Below, piece after piece: positions 1-13,222 of a stretch of DNA of 64,000 bases (the first letter of the stretch is position 1; every line of letters starts with the position of its first letter). The DNA is taken from the NCBI GenBank assembly GCA_032622095.1, contig CP136069.1, positions 1,581,462 to 1,645,461 on the forward strand, given 5' to 3'. The position numbers and the translations under genes were made by a program. This DNA comes from Siphonodentalium dalli. Taxonomy: Eukaryota; Mollusca; Scaphopoda; Gadilida; Siphonodentaliidae. Below the pieces are notes generated by a model that was not told the origin of the DNA, made no database searches, and saw nothing but the letters and a program-made list of their open reading frames with translations.

Positions 1-1003
1 CAGTTCATGATTCGCCCTATTATTATACTTCCATGGTGTAACCAAGGAAGTATATTGTTTTTCTATTGGGGTAGTTTTCCGTTTATTTGAAAATACTCAG
101 AAACTAATTGCAGCAGGACCGCGAAATCTTTAACGAATATAGGCATCCGAGGTCTACTAAAGATAATGATATCCGGATTTCGGCCCATTGTTTCAAGACA
201 GAGTTATAGCCCTTATTCGATTATTTTTCATTATTATTATTATACTACAGTATTTTTCAACGCCCAAATCTCTGAATGTATTAGTACTAGAAAACTCAAG
301 TTTGGTACGTATGTTGGGGTAAATGAGTTCTATGCCTTTGGCTCATAACGGATATTGTCCGCATTTAACCCGTGGAGTTATCTCCCTTTATATGAAAAAA
401 TGTCATTTTTATTATCTCGGAAATTATAAGGAGCAGAGCATCGAAAATTGGACCGTATGTACACCTCGGTATGCCCTACTGCCCACGGGCATCAAAACTT
501 GTGTCCGCGCTTTCCCTGAAGAGTTACCGCCCATAAACAGGGGAACCTCTATTTTATTTTACTCTGTTGTTCTCCCGTATCATTCCAGATAACTGCATTT
601 GGTTTTCATAGCCGTGATGACCGTTCTCAGTTTAGTCCGAAAAAGAAATTTTAACAGGGTCGGACATATATTTTTACACTGATGTGGGGGCAAAATTTTC
701 TCAAAAATGTTTTTTTGATCGATATTCATCTATTTAAGTATATGCATTCCCTGAACGAAAACAAACCCAATCCAAGAAGGATTTTTGAAATCCGATAAGA
801 ATTGCAAGAGTTACAGGCCCTCAAATTTTTGCAGTTTGGGACATGTGCTTGTGACCACATCTCCTCCGAAGATGTCGAAGTTTGGATGTCAACTGATACG
901 CCAACGTGTGCGGACGAAAGAGTGCACGCGGTGGGCTAAATTTTGCCAGTGTCTGTTCATTATTGTGGGTATGGGGAGGGGTGGTCCGTGGTACCAATTT
1001 GTA
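1..1003 (+). repeat. Diverged, truncated copy of the A satellite unit
   Basis: Line by line this follows the A unit: the end-of-unit hairpin, a short TTA tract near 225-243, the YTATCTCCCTTTA region near 380 and the GGGGAGGGGTGGTCCG motif near 975. It carries many substitutions compared with the near-identical units from 3984 on. It stops near 1003, where module X begins. The reading frames inside it are fragments of the satellite, not genes. Confidence 0.85.
24..54. repeat. Palindromic head of element 1
   Basis: An imperfect hairpin. TATACTTCCATGG is paired with CCAAGGAAGTATA around a TGTAA loop, with 12 of 13 positions pairing. The same hairpin is found once in every A unit (for example 5492-5522, 27566-27596, 38126-38156). 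Confidence 0.85.
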
Positions 1004-1763
1004 ATCCAGACTCCAAAACGGATCCAAATCGACCTGTCCCAGAAAAGTCGTTCATTTTGTTTTCACTTTTTGAAAAGGGCTCCAATATTTCAACCAAAAC
1101 TTTTGGACTTAGAACATTATTTTTTTCTCAGTCAAGTGAAAAAAGCTCTTCAAAATAATTCCGCTTATATATATAATATATATTATCTATATATACGCCA
1201 AAAATTTGTCACTCCCCTCTCTCCTTCCTCCGGCTACCCCATTCCCCGTGGGATGGAACCTACCTCCGATTCGAATACACCCGTCTTGCCGCGGGCCAGT
1301 CTCAATGCTGTACCAGAGAACTGATAGAACGCCCGTCGAATTCCAACAATCATTTCCAGAATGGTATATTGGTATGAGTTCATATCGGAGCCGTTATAAA
1401 GCAAATAACTTGGATTTTAATATAAACCCACCTATTCGTAAATTGTGTAGCCCATGGTGTGTGGTAAATTATCATTTTATCGTGTATAGTGTGTCATGAG
1501 CTATCTCCGTGCGTGCATTTCACTTTTGTATTTTCTTTCGCATCTTCAACGCACTGCATATCATATACAACCAAACAAAATACAAACATTACATTAATTT
1601 GATCACACAAGACTTCGTTATATGGTGTATATTTCTACTAACGTAATGACGACGTATAGCCAATTATTCCATTTGCGATAACAACGATAAACACATAGAA
1701 ACATGCAAACATCATCAGTTTCGTAAGATCAATTTGTATATTGTTTATATTCTAGTTATTTAT
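1004..1763 (+). repeat. Module X of the composite element, copy 1
   Basis: This repeats at 39196-39938 with very few differences, both copies starting from AATCCAGA-TCCAAAACGG. No gene is recognised in it; short frames such as 1206-1499 recur in the other copy and have no family features. Left of this point copy 1 lacks about 140 bp that copy 2 has (39060-39195). The right end (CTAG at 1752-1755 followed by TTAT) looks like the B-family 3' terminus, but no hairpin precedes it. Confidence 0.8.
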
Positions 1764-2840
1764 CGAATATAAAAAGCATCTTTACATTATCTTTAGTTTG
1801 GTATTATTCGTATTTGATGATTAAAATACACCAAAACATGTTAAAAATAAAAAATAAAAAAAGATAATTTGACGGGATTCGAACTCACGTCGCAATAAAA
1901 CACAAACTGAATGTTTGACGCTCTCTCCACTCGGCTACGCACTGCGCTGTTAATTTATAAGAAAATATATTAGTATTAAATATGTAGGCATATAACTGTG
2001 TATATTTAAATTTATATCCAAACTGATTGAAATCGAATATAAAAAGCATCTTTACATTATCTTTAGTTTGGTATTATTCGTATTTGATGATTAAAATACA
2101 CCAAAACATGTTAAAAATAAAAAATAAAAAAAGATAATTTGACGGGATTCGAACTCACGTCGCAATAAAACACAAACTGAATGTTTGACGCTCTCTCCAC
2201 TCGGCTACGCACTGCGCTGTTAATTTATAAGAAAATATATTAGTATTAAATATGTAGGCATATAACTGTGTATATTTAAACTTTATATCCAAACTGATTG
2301 AAATCGAATATAAAAAGCATCTTTACATTATCTTTAGTTTGGTATTATTCGTATTTGATGATTAAAATACACCAAAACATGTTAAAAATAAAAAAAGAAA
2401 ATTTGACGGGATTCGAACTCACGTCGCAATAAAATACAAACTGAATGTTTGACGCTCTCTCCACTCGGCTACGCACTGCGCTGTTAATTTATAAGAAAAT
2501 ATATTAGTATTAAATATGTAGGCATATAACTGTGTATATTTAAACTTTATATCCAAACTGATTGAAATCGAATATAAAAAGCATCTTTACATTATCTTTA
2601 GTTTGGTATTATTCGTATTTGATGATTAAAATACACCAAAACATGTTAAAAATAAAAAATAAAAAAAGATAATTTGACGGGATTCGAACTCACGTCGCAA
2701 TAAAAACACAAACTGAAGGTTTGACGCTCTGACCACTCGACTACGCACTGCGCTATTAATTTATAAGAAAATATATTAGTATTAAATATATAGGCATATA
2801 ACTGTGTATATTTAAACTTTATATCCAAACTGATTGAAAT
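1764..2840 (-). repeat. Four tandem units carrying tRNA-like sequence
   Basis: Units start at 1764, 2034, 2305 and 2569 (periods 270, 271 and 264). Each contains, on the minus strand, an A-box-like TAGCCGAGTGG and a B-box-like GTTCGAATCC about 40 nt apart, as in a tRNA-derived SINE head of the Leu/Ser type. The tRNA-like parts are 1871-1947, 2141-2217, 2405-2481 and 2676-2753. The anticodon arm is degenerate and the T stem has mismatches, so these are not functional tRNA genes. The fourth unit (GTCGAGTGGTCAGAG) is closest to a real tRNA D arm. The rest of each unit is AT-rich and of unknown origin. Confidence 0.75.
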
Positions 2841-3961
2841 GCGTGACTATATATATATACCCCTTTCCGCTATACGGGGAACAGGAAAATGCACCTATTC
2901 TTCCCACCAAATCCAAAAGGGCTAATTAAAGAGCAAGGTAATGCCGTAGCAGGTACATTTGGATATTCTATTCACGCCCCCCCCCCCAAATCTTGACCGC
3001 TATACTTCAAGTTCAAACATCGAGAATTTTTTTTTTGACGAGTACATCTGATAGCTAGTGTTCACGCGCATCTAGAGCGCAATTTTCTAATTTTCAGATG
3101 GAACGGAACGGTTTACTCGTGACAACGCTATATATCATAAATATGTATACTTCTGTAGTCTATCACTAGCCGATTTTTAGCCCCAAATCCAAACGGGCCG
3201 ATGTAGGAGCGAGTTTAATGCGGTGGTACATAAGCCGGTATACTGTAGGTATGACTCTAAAATTTGACCTCTCTAATATAAACGCAACCTGCTCAAGGGA
3301 GTGTTTGTGTCGGGTGGGTTCAGATTTGGAAAATTCCACCGAAGATCAAATGGGCAAAATTACTCCGAAAATCATATATTGAGATAAAAACTTTTCGATG
3401 AGTGGATGTGATAAGTAGTATATAAACGCAAGATTAGTACACTTTTTAATGATTTATATTGAACGGTTTAACCCTGGTAGCGTATAACGTTGTGACGGGT
3501 GATATATATTACTCAAATTCAAACCCTCTCTTCATGACGCAAATTCAAACGGACTTAGCAAGAAGCAAGGCAAATGCATGAATATGCTCACCGATATACT
3601 ATATAGGTATGTCCGCTCTACTGTAAAAGTAACATATTGTCACGATTTGACCTGTCCAAAACACTCCCCGGACAAAAGTTTTCCTAGGTATAAAATTTCG
3701 TCGAAATCCGATCGTTTTACTCGATTTGACCTTGAACTTACCATTTCGAATGTCAATGTCAGGTCGGGGTCACGACTTGACCCGCCCAAAAGACTCCCCG
3801 GACAAAAGTACCCCTAGGTATCAAATTTCGAGGAAATCCGCATGTTTTACCCGATTTGACCTTCGATTGACCATTTTGAAGACCAAGGTCAGGTCGGGAT
3901 GGGATGGGATGGGATGGAATACCATGGAAGTATATCTGATTCCATGGAATCTGACCTCTAG
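2841..3961 (+). repeat. Module Y (3' part of composite element), copy 1
   Basis: It repeats at about 40950-42150. It contains two 130-bp tandem subrepeats (3641-3770 and 3771-3900), each with ACTCCCCGGACAAAAG and a TTTGACCTT motif. A GGGAT run follows (four units near 3897-3916; about two in the other copy). The module ends with CATGGAAGTAT, a palindrome and CTAG. No gene is seen in it. Confidence 0.8.
3938..3961 (+). other. Helitron-like 3' terminus (hairpin + CTAG)
   Basis: The perfect 14-bp palindrome GATTCCATGGAATC is followed by TGACCT and CTAG, then TT. CATGGAAGTATA sits just upstream (3923-3934) and is complementary to the element head. The identical arrangement occurs at 42127-42150. 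Confidence 0.65.
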
Positions 3962-3983
3962 TTATTATTATTATTCTTATTAT

Positions 3984-5697
3984 TATACTTGACACTTTTG
4001 TAATCACTATTACTCGAAAAGTACAAGAAGTAGGACACTAAAACTTGGTAAGTAGGTTGGGGTACATGAGTTCTATGCCTATGGCCCATAACGATTTTGT
4101 CCGCACTTTCACCGAGGAGTTATCTCCCTTTATTTGAAAAAATGTCATTTTATTATCTCGGAAATTATAAGAAGCAGAGCATCGAAAATTAGACCGTATG
4201 CACATCTCGATATGCACTACTGCCCACGGGCATAAAAACTTGTGTCCGCGCTTTCCCTGAAGAGTTACCGCCCATAGTTGGCAAACCTCTATTTTATTGT
4301 ACTCTGTTGTCCTCCCGTATCATTCCAGATAACTGTATTTGGTTTTTGTAGTCGTGTTGACCGTTGTCAGCTTAGTCCGAAGAAGAAAATTTGACAGGGT
4401 TGGCCATATATTTTTACACTGGGGTGGGGGCAAAATTTTCGCAATTTTTTTTTTTTATTGACATTCATCTATTTAAGTATGTAGATTCCATGAACGAAAA
4501 CAAACCCATACCGGAAAGGATTTTTGTAATCCGAGAAGAAATGCAAGAGTTACGGGCCCTCAAAGTTTGCAATTTGGTCCCTGTGCTTGTGCTCACATCT
4601 CCTCCGAAGATATCGAACTTAGGATGTCATCTGATATCCCAGTGCGTGCGGTCCGAAGAGAGCACGCGATGTGCCAAATTTTGCCAGTGTCGGTTAAGTG
4701 TTGTGGATCAGGGGAGGGGCGGTCCGGGGGTACCAATTTTTTATTCTTCTCCGAATTAGATGAAACTTGGAGTGTAACATCTACACCGCCAACCGATCTA
4801 GAAACTGAAACAATTTAGAAAATCCATTGAAAAATGACGGAGTTGCGGTCCTTCAAACAATGCAAATTTGGGCCCATGTGCCTGTGACCTCATCTCCTCC
4901 GAAGATCTCAAACTTAGGATGTCATCTGATATCGCAGTGCGCGCGGTCTGAAGAGAGCACGCGATGTGCCAAATTTTGCAAGTGTCGGTTCAGTGTTGTG
5001 GGTCAGGGGAGGGGTGGTCCGAGGTACCAAAATTTAGTTCGTCTCCGAATCATATGAAACTTGGTATATAACATCTACCTTATACGTTGATCATAAAACT
5101 GAAAACAGATCGTAAATCCGTTAAAAAATGGCGGAGATTTGGGCCCTCAAACTTTGAATGTGGGCCCGTATTCTTTCTAATAAACAAAATGTTATTCGTC
5201 TCTGAATGAGACAAAATTTATAAAAAATAATCAATGTAACTAGCTGATCACAATACTCAAAACAATTTTAAAATCCATTGGAAAATAACGGAGTTACGGG
5301 CTCTCAAAATTCGCATTTTGGGCCGGGTTTGACTATTTCCCAATCCCGTCACCCAATTTCGAGGCAGGGGTGGGGTCACTTCCAAACACTTGAGATCAAC
5401 CCACACATGTTAAGGGAAAGATATAATCATCCTACTTCATATTTTCCGTCCCTTAACTGCGATTCATTGAGCTCATAATTTGGCCTATTATTATACTTCC
5501 ATGGTGTAACCAAGGAAGTATATTGTTTTTCTACTGAGGTCGTTTTCCGTTTATTTCGAAATACTCAGAAAGTGATTGCAGTAGGAACGCGAAATCTCTA
5601 GCGAATGTAGGCATCGAAGGTTTACTACATATAATGGTATCCGATTTCCGCCCAATGTTTCTTGGCGGAGTTATGGCCCTTTTGCGATTATTTTTCA

Positions 5698-5736
<39 letters not shown>

Positions 5737-7458
5737 TTATTATTATACTTGACACTTTTGTAATCACTATTACTCGAAAAGTACAAGAAGTAGGACACTA
5801 AAACTTGGTAAGTAGGTTGGGGTACATGAGTTCTATGCCTATGGCCCATAACGATTTTGTCCGCACTTTCACCGAGGAGTTATCTCCCTTTATTTGAAAA
5901 AATGTCATTTTATTATCTCGGAAATTATAAGAAGCAGAGCATCGAAAATTAGACCGTATGCACATCTCGATATGCACTACTGCCCACGGGCATAAAAACT
6001 TGTGTCCGCGCTTTCCCTGAAGAGTTACCGCCCATAGTTGGCAAACCTCTATTTTATTGTACTCTGTTGTCCTCCCGTATCATTCCAGATAACTGTATTT
6101 GGTTTTTGTAGTCGTGTTGACCGTTGTCAGCTTAGTCCGAAGAAGAAAATTTGACAGGGTTGGCCATATATTTTTACACTGGGGTGGGGGCAAAATTTTC
6201 GCAATTTTTTTTTTTTATTGACATTCATCTATTTAAGTATGTAGATTCCATGAACGAAAACAAACCCATACCGGAAAGGATTTTTGTAATCCGAGAAGAA
6301 ATGCAAGAGTTACGGGCCCTCAAAGTTTGCAATTTGGTCCCTGTGCTTGTGCTCACATCTCCTCCGAAGATATCGAACTTAGGATGTCATCTGATATCCC
6401 AGTGCGTGCGGTCCGAAGAGAGCACGCGATGTGCCAAATTTTGCCAGTGTCGGTTAAGTGTTGTGGATCAGGGGAGGGGCGGTCCGGGGGTACCAATTTT
6501 TTATTCTTCTCCGAATTAGATGAAACTTGGAGTGTAACATCTACACCGCCAACCGATCTAGAAACTGAAACAATTTAGAAAATCCATTGAAAAATGACGG
6601 AGTTGCGGTCCTTCAAACAATGCAAATTTGGGCCCATGTGCCTGTGACCTCATCTCCTCCGAAGATCTCAAACTTAGGATGTCATCTGATATCGCAGTGC
6701 GCGCGGTCTGAAGAGAGCACGCGATGTGCCAAATTTTGCAAGTGTCGGTTCAGTGTTGTGGGTCAGGGGAGGGGTGGTCCGAGGTACCAAAATTTAGTTC
6801 GTCTCCGAATCATATGAAACTTGGTATATAACATCTACCTTATACGTTGATCATAAAACTGAAAACAGATCGTAAATCCGTTAAAAAATGGCGGAGATTT
6901 GGGCCCTCAAACTTTGAATGTGGGCCCGTATTCTTTCTAATAAACAAAATGTTATTCGTCTCTGAATGAGACAAAATTTATAAAAAATAATCAATGTAAC
7001 TAGCTGATCACAATACTCAAAACAATTTTAAAATCCATTGGAAAATAACGGAGTTACGGGCTCTCAAAATTCGCATTTTGGGCCGGGTTTGACTATTTCC
7101 CAATCCCGTCACCCAATTTCGAGGCAGGGGTGGGGTCACTTCCAAACACTTGAGATCAACCCACACATGTTAAGGGAAAGATATAATCATCCTACTTCAT
7201 ATTTTCCGTCCCTTAACTGCGATTCATTGAGCTCATGATTTGGCCTATTATTATACTTCCATGGTGTAACCAAGGAAGTATATTGTTTTTCTACTGAGGT
7301 CGTTTTCCGTTTATTTCGAAATACTCAGAAACTGATTGCAGTAGGAACGCGAAATCTCTAGCGAATGTAGGCATCGAAGGTTTACTACATATAATGGTAT
7401 CCGGATTTCCGCCCAATGTTTCTTGGCGGAGTTATGGCCCTTTTGCGATTATTTTTCA

Positions 7459-7497
<39 letters not shown>

Positions 7498-9217
7498 TTA
7501 TTATTATACTTGACACTTTTGTAATCACTATTACTCGAAAAGTACAAGAAGTAGGACACTAAAACTTGGTAAGTAGGTTGGGGTACATGAGTTCTATGCC
7601 TATGGCCCATAACGATTTTGTCCGCACTTTCACCGAGGAGTTATCTCCCTTTATTTGAAAAAATGTCATTTTATTATCTCGGAAATTATAAGAAGCAGAG
7701 CATCGAAAATTAGACCGTATGCACATCTCGATATGCACTACTGCCCACGGGCATAAAAACTTGTGTCCGCGCTTTCCCTGAAGAGTTACCGCCCATAGTT
7801 GGCAAACCTCTATTTTATTGTACTCTGTTGTCCTCCCGTATCATTCCAGATAACTGTATTTTGTTTTTGTAGTCGTGTTGACCGTTGTCAGCTTAGTCCG
7901 AAGAAGAAAATTTGACAGGGTTGGCCATATATTTTTACACTGGGGTGGGGGCAAAATTTTCGCAATTTTTTTTTTTATTGACATTCATCTATTTAAGTAT
8001 GTAGATTCCATGAACGAAAACAAACCCATACCGGAAAGGATTTTTGTAATCCGAGAAGAAATGCAAGAGTTACGGGCCCTCAAAGTTTGCAATTTGGTCC
8101 CTGTGCTTGTGCTCACATCTCCTCCGAAGATATCGAACTTAGGATGTCATCTGATATCCCAGTGCGTGCGGTCCGAAGAGAGCACGCGATGTGCCAAATT
8201 TTGCCAGTGTCGGTTAAGTGTTGTGGATCAGGGGAGGGGCGGTCCGGGGTACCAATTTTTTATTCTTCTCCGAATTAGATGAAACTTGGAGTGTAACATC
8301 TACACCGCCAACCGATCTAGAAACTGAAACAATTTAGAAAATCCATTGAAAAATGACGGAGTTGCGGTCCTTCAAACAATGCAAATTTGGGCCCATGTGC
8401 CTGTGACCTCATCTCCTCCGAAGATCTCAAACTTAGGATGTCATCTGATATCGCAGTGCGCGCGGTCTGAAGAGAGCACGCGATGTGCCAAATTTTGCAA
8501 GTGTCGGTTCAGTGTTGTGGGTCAGGGGAGGGGTGGTCCGAGGTACCAAAATTTAGTTCGTCTCCGAATCATATGAAACTTGGTATATAACATCTACCTT
8601 ATACGTTGATCATAAAACTGAAAACAGATCGTAAATCCGTTAAAAAATGGCGGAGATTTGGGCCCTCAAACTTTGAATGTGGGCCCGTATTCTTTCTAAT
8701 AAACAAAATGTTATTCGTCTCTGAATGAGACAAAATTTATAAAAAATAATCAATGTAACTAGCTGATCACAATACTCAAAACAATTTTAAAATCCATTGG
8801 AAAATAACGGAGTTACGGGCTCTCAAAATTCGCATTTTGGGCCGGGTTTGACTATTTCCCAATCCCGTCACCCAATTTCGAGGCAGGGGTGGGGTCACTT
8901 CCAAACACTTGAGATCAACCCACACATGTTAAGGGAAAGATATAATCATCCTACTTCATATTTTCCGTCCCTTAACTGCGATTCATTGAGCTCATGATTT
9001 GGCCTATTATTATACTTCCATGGTGTAACCAAGGAAGTATATTGTTTTTCTACTGAGGTCGTTTTCCGTTTATTTCGAAATACTCAGAAACTGATTGCAG
9101 TAGGAACGCGAAATCTCTAGCGAATGTAGGCATCGAAGGTTTACTACATATAATGGTATCCGGATTTCCGCCCAATGTTTCTTGGCGGAGTTATGGCCCT
9201 TTTGCGATTATTTTTCA

Positions 9218-9256
<39 letters not shown>

Positions 9257-10995
9257 TTATTATTATACTTGACACTTTTGTAATCACTATTACTCGAAAA
9301 GTACAAGAAGTAGGACACTAAAACTTGGTAAGTAGGTTGGGGTACATGAGTTCTATGCCTATGGCCCATAACGATTTTGTCCGCACTTTCACCGAGGAGT
9401 TATCTCCCTTTATTTGAAAAAATGTCATTTTATTATCTCGGAAATTATAAGAAGCAGAGCATCGAAAATTAGACCGTATGCACATCTCGATATGCACTAC
9501 TGCCCACGGGCATAAAAACTTGTGTCCGCGCTTTCCCTGAAGAGTTACCGCCCATAGTTGGCAAACCTCTATTTTATTGTACTCTGTTGTCCTCCCGTAT
9601 CATTCCAGATAACTGTATTTTGTTTTTGTAGTCGTGTTGACCGTTGTCAGCTTAGTCCGAAGAAGAAAATTTGACAGGGTTGGCCATATATTTTTACACT
9701 GGGGTGGGGGCAAAATTTTCGCAATTTTTTTTTTTATTGACATTCATCTATTTAAGTATGTAGATTCCATGAACGAAAACAAACCCATACCGGAAAGGAT
9801 TTTTGTAATCCGAGAAGAAATGCAAGAGTTACGGGCCCTCAAAGTTTGCAATTTGGTCCCTGTGCTTGTGCTCACATCTCCTCCGAAGATATCGAACTTA
9901 GGATGTCATCTGATATCCCAGTGCGTGCGGTCCGAAGAGAGCACGCGATGTGCCAAATTTTGCCAGTGTCGGTTAAGTGTTGTGGATCAGGGGAGGGGCG
10001 GTCCGGGGTACCAATTTTTTATTCTTCTCCGAATTAGATGAAACTTGGAGTGTAACATCTACACCGCCAACCGATCTAGAAACTGAAACAATTTAGAAAA
10101 TCCATTGAAAAATGACGGAGTTGCGGTCCTTCAAACAATGCAAATTTGGGCCCATGTGCCTGTGACCTCATCTCCTCCGAAGATCTCAAACTTAGGATGT
10201 CATCTGATATCGCAGTGCGCGCGGTCTGAAGAGAGCACGCGATGTGCCAAATTTTGCAAGTGTCGGTTCAGTGTTGTGGGTCAGGGGAGGGGTGGTCCGA
10301 GGTACCAAAATTTAGTTCGTCTCCGAATCATATGAAACTTGGTATATAACATCTACCTTATACGTTGATCATAAAACTGAAAACAGATCGTAAATCCGTT
10401 AAAAAATGGCGGAGATTTGGGCCCTCAAACTTTGAATGTGGGCCCGTATTCTTTCTAATAAACAAAATGTTATTCGTCTCTGAATGAGACAAAATTTATA
10501 AAAAATAATCAATGTAACTAGCTGATCACAATACTCAAAACAATTTTAAAATCCATTGGAAAATAACGGAGTTACGGGCTCTCAAAATTCGCATTTTGGG
10601 CCGGGTTTGACTATTTCCCAATCCCGTCACCCAATTTCGAGGCAGGGGTGGGGTCACTTCCAAACACTTGAGATCAACCCACACATGTTAAGGGAAAGAT
10701 ATAATCATCCTACTTCATATTTTCCGTCCCTTAACTGCGATTCATTGAGCTCATGATTTGGCCTATTATTATACTTCCATGGTGTAACCAAGGAAGTATA
10801 TTGTTTTTCTACTGAGGTCGTTTTCCGTTTATTTCGAAATACTCAGAAACTGATTGCAGTAGGAACGCGAAATCTCTAGCGAATGTAGGCATCGAAGGTT
10901 TACTACATATAATGGTATCCGGATTTCCGCCCAATGTTTCTTGGCGGAGTTATGGCCCTTTTGCGATTATTTTTCATTGTTATTATTATTATTAT
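3984..10995 (+). repeat. A satellite array, block 1 (4 full units of about 1,760 bp)
   Basis: Units start at the TATACTTGACAC motif: 3984, 5744, 7505 and 9264; the last ends at 10995 where a B block is inserted. Units are nearly identical. Small marks tell copies apart. Units 1-2 have five G before TACC in the GGTCCGG motif, while units 3-4 have four. Units 3-4 have TATTTTGTTTTTG where all others have TATTTGGTTTTTG. Unit 1 alone has CTCATAATTTGG. The short open frames inside change length and frame with these differences and with the poly-T run, so none is annotated as a gene. Confidence 0.97.
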
Positions 10996-11111
10996 TATAC
11001 TTCCATGTTTTAACATGGAAGTATATTGTAATTCTTCTGGCTTTTATTATTATTATACTTCCATGTTTTAACATGGAAGTATATTGTAATTCTTCTGGCT
11101 TTTATTATTAT
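10996..11111. repeat. Duplicated palindromic head of B block 1
   Basis: A 58-bp segment present twice in tandem. Each copy has 12-bp arms (TATACTTCCATG / CATGGAAGTATA) around TTTTAA, followed by TTGTAATTCTTCTGGCTTTT and a TTA/TTC tract. Confidence 0.9.
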
Positions 11112-13222
11112 TCTTCTTATTCCAATAACATGCCTTAATCTCCGGAACGGCTGGACCGATCCACCTGCTGTTTTCGGCTTTAGTATATAACTTTGGAAGT
11201 TCTCTGAAAATGGCCCATTGAGAATTTCGTCCGACCTTGACCTTCGGAGTTATCGCCATTTTGTTGATTTTTTGGGTTTTTCGCAACACAAAAGTAACTT
11301 GCGAAATCGATGTTTGATCTCTTATATCGTTGAAATGGTTTGACCGATTGATTTGAAAGTTGGTATTTGCATAGCCATTGAGTATACGAAGTCGATGCAC
11401 AAATAGGGAATTTTGTGTGACCTTGAACTTTGGAAATAACGCTCTCTATCTGTTTTATTGTTGTAAACGTATCTCCTCCGAAACGGCTTGAGATATCGAG
11501 TTCGGACTTTTTTCATTATTTGCGCATGTATGTGTGTTATGAACCGCCGAAAAATGATAGGGTTCGCACTTCCGGTTTAAAAGTTCGCTACTGGTCGAAG
11601 TATAAAACAACGCTCTTTATAGGGAATCTAGAACGGCTTGAGATATTGAGTTGGGACTTTTTTCATTATGTGCAGCAAATTCTGCGCTATTAAACGATAT
11701 ATATAGTTAACGGATATCACTTCCGGTTCGGGAGAGCAGGCGTGTGGGTATGTATCTCAAAACTATTTTAGCGCCTATTTTGATGGAATTTGGTAGACGT
11801 AATCAATGGATGCCACTGATTACTATACAACTCGAATTTTAAAAATCGGACATAAACTTCGATAGTTATGGCTGTTTAAAAACCTGGTTTATTTCCGACC
11901 TTGACCTTCAGAGTTATCGACATTTTGTTGATTTTTGGGGGTCTTCGCGCAACTAAAATCGATGTTTGATTTCTTATATCGCCGAAACGGCTTGGCCGAT
12001 TGATTTGAAATTCGGAACCCTTTTAGCCACTGAGCATTGACAGTCGATGAACGAATACGGAATTTCGTGTGACCTTGACCTTGGGAAACAACGCTCTTTA
12101 TCTGTGTTATTGTTGTTCCAGTATCTCCTCCGAAACAGCTTGAGTTATCGAGTTCGGACTTTTTCATTATTTGCTCACTTATGTGTGTTATGTACCGGCG
12201 AAAAATGATAGGGTTCGCACTTCCGGTTTAAAAGTTCGCTACTGGTCGAAGAATAAAAGAACGCTCTTTATATGAAATCCAAAATGGCTTGAGATATCGA
12301 GTTGGGACTTTTTGCATGATGTGCAGCAAACACTGCGCTCTTTAATTATATATATAGTTAATGGATTTCACTTCCGGTTTGGGGGAAAGGGCTGTGGGTA
12401 TGTATCTCAAAAACTATTTAGGCGCATATTTTAATGAAATTTGGTGGAAATCACCACTAGCTTCCGCTGATCACTATGCCACTTGAATTTTTAAAATCGG
12501 ACTTAAACGTATAGAGTTACGGCTGCTTGAAAACGATATTTTTATGGTTTTTTGCGCCCCTAAAATGCCTTGCAAAATTGCAAAATCGATGTTTGATTTC
12601 TCTTGTAGAAACGGCTCAGCCAATTGATTTGAAATTTCACACCTGCATAGTCATTTAGTATACACAGTCGATGCACGCATAGGGAATTTCGTTTGACCTT
12701 GACCTTTGGACACAACGCTCTTTATCTGTTTTATTGTTGTTCCAGCATCTCCTCCGAAAAGGCTTGAGATATCGAGTTCGGACTTTTTTCATTATTTGCG
12801 GATTTATGTGTGGTATGTACCACCGATAGGGTTCGCACTTCCGGTTTAAAAGTTCGCTACTGGTCCAAGAATAAAAGAACGCTCTTTATATGCAATTCAG
12901 AAGGGGTTGAGATATCGAGTTGGGACTTTTGATGTGCAACAAACTCTGCGCTCTCTAATGATATATATATATATAGTTAACGGATTTCACTTCGGTTTGG
13001 GGGAATGGGCGTGTTGGTATGTATCTCAAATTGTTTTTGGTGCAGATTTTGATGGAATTTGGTGGATAGAATCTGTGGTTGCCGAGTATTACCATCAGCT
13101 ACAGTATCACCATACTGATATGTGTCTCCGGAAAACTGACATTTATCAGGTGACACAATTTCCGTCATTGTCGAACATGGAAGTATCGAAATTGCTGTGC
13201 AATTACAGTTTCATTCTAGTTA
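11111..13222 (+). repeat. B higher-order repeat 1 (2,112 bp)
   Basis: Three monomers followed by the B 3' terminus: hairpin AATTGC-TGT-GCAATT at 13190-13204, then 11 nt, then CTAG at 13216-13219. It is followed directly by a second 2,112-bp copy with only scattered differences (for example GAGTTATCG against GAGATATCG, and a 2-bp deletion near 14145). Confidence 0.9.

Larger units (their letters stand above)
24..3961 (+). mobile_element. Candidate complete Helitron/HINE-like composite element (copy 1)
   Basis: This stretch starts with the palindromic head (24-54) and runs through a diverged A-type core with a short TTA tract, module X (1004-1746), four tRNA-like tandem units (1764-2840) and module Y. 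It ends in a 14-bp palindrome followed by TGACCT and CTAG (3938-3961). The base after CTAG is T, and a TTA microsatellite follows at once. A second copy with the same module order ends at 42150. A head palindrome, a subterminal inverted motif (CATGGAAGTAT), a 3' hairpin and a CTAG end are the layout known for Helitron-like and HINE elements; applying it here is inference. No Rep or helicase coding is present, so the element would be non-autonomous. Bases 1-23 match the end of an A unit, so A-type sequence probably continues left of the window. Confidence 0.6.

Noticed and set aside
1871-2753. Functional tRNA genes on the minus strand
   Set aside because: A and B boxes are present, but the anticodon arm lacks a normal seven-base loop with T before the anticodon, and the T stem has mismatches.
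5700-5745. Ile-rich peptide on the minus strand (5531-5767)
   Set aside because: Translation of the TTA microsatellite.
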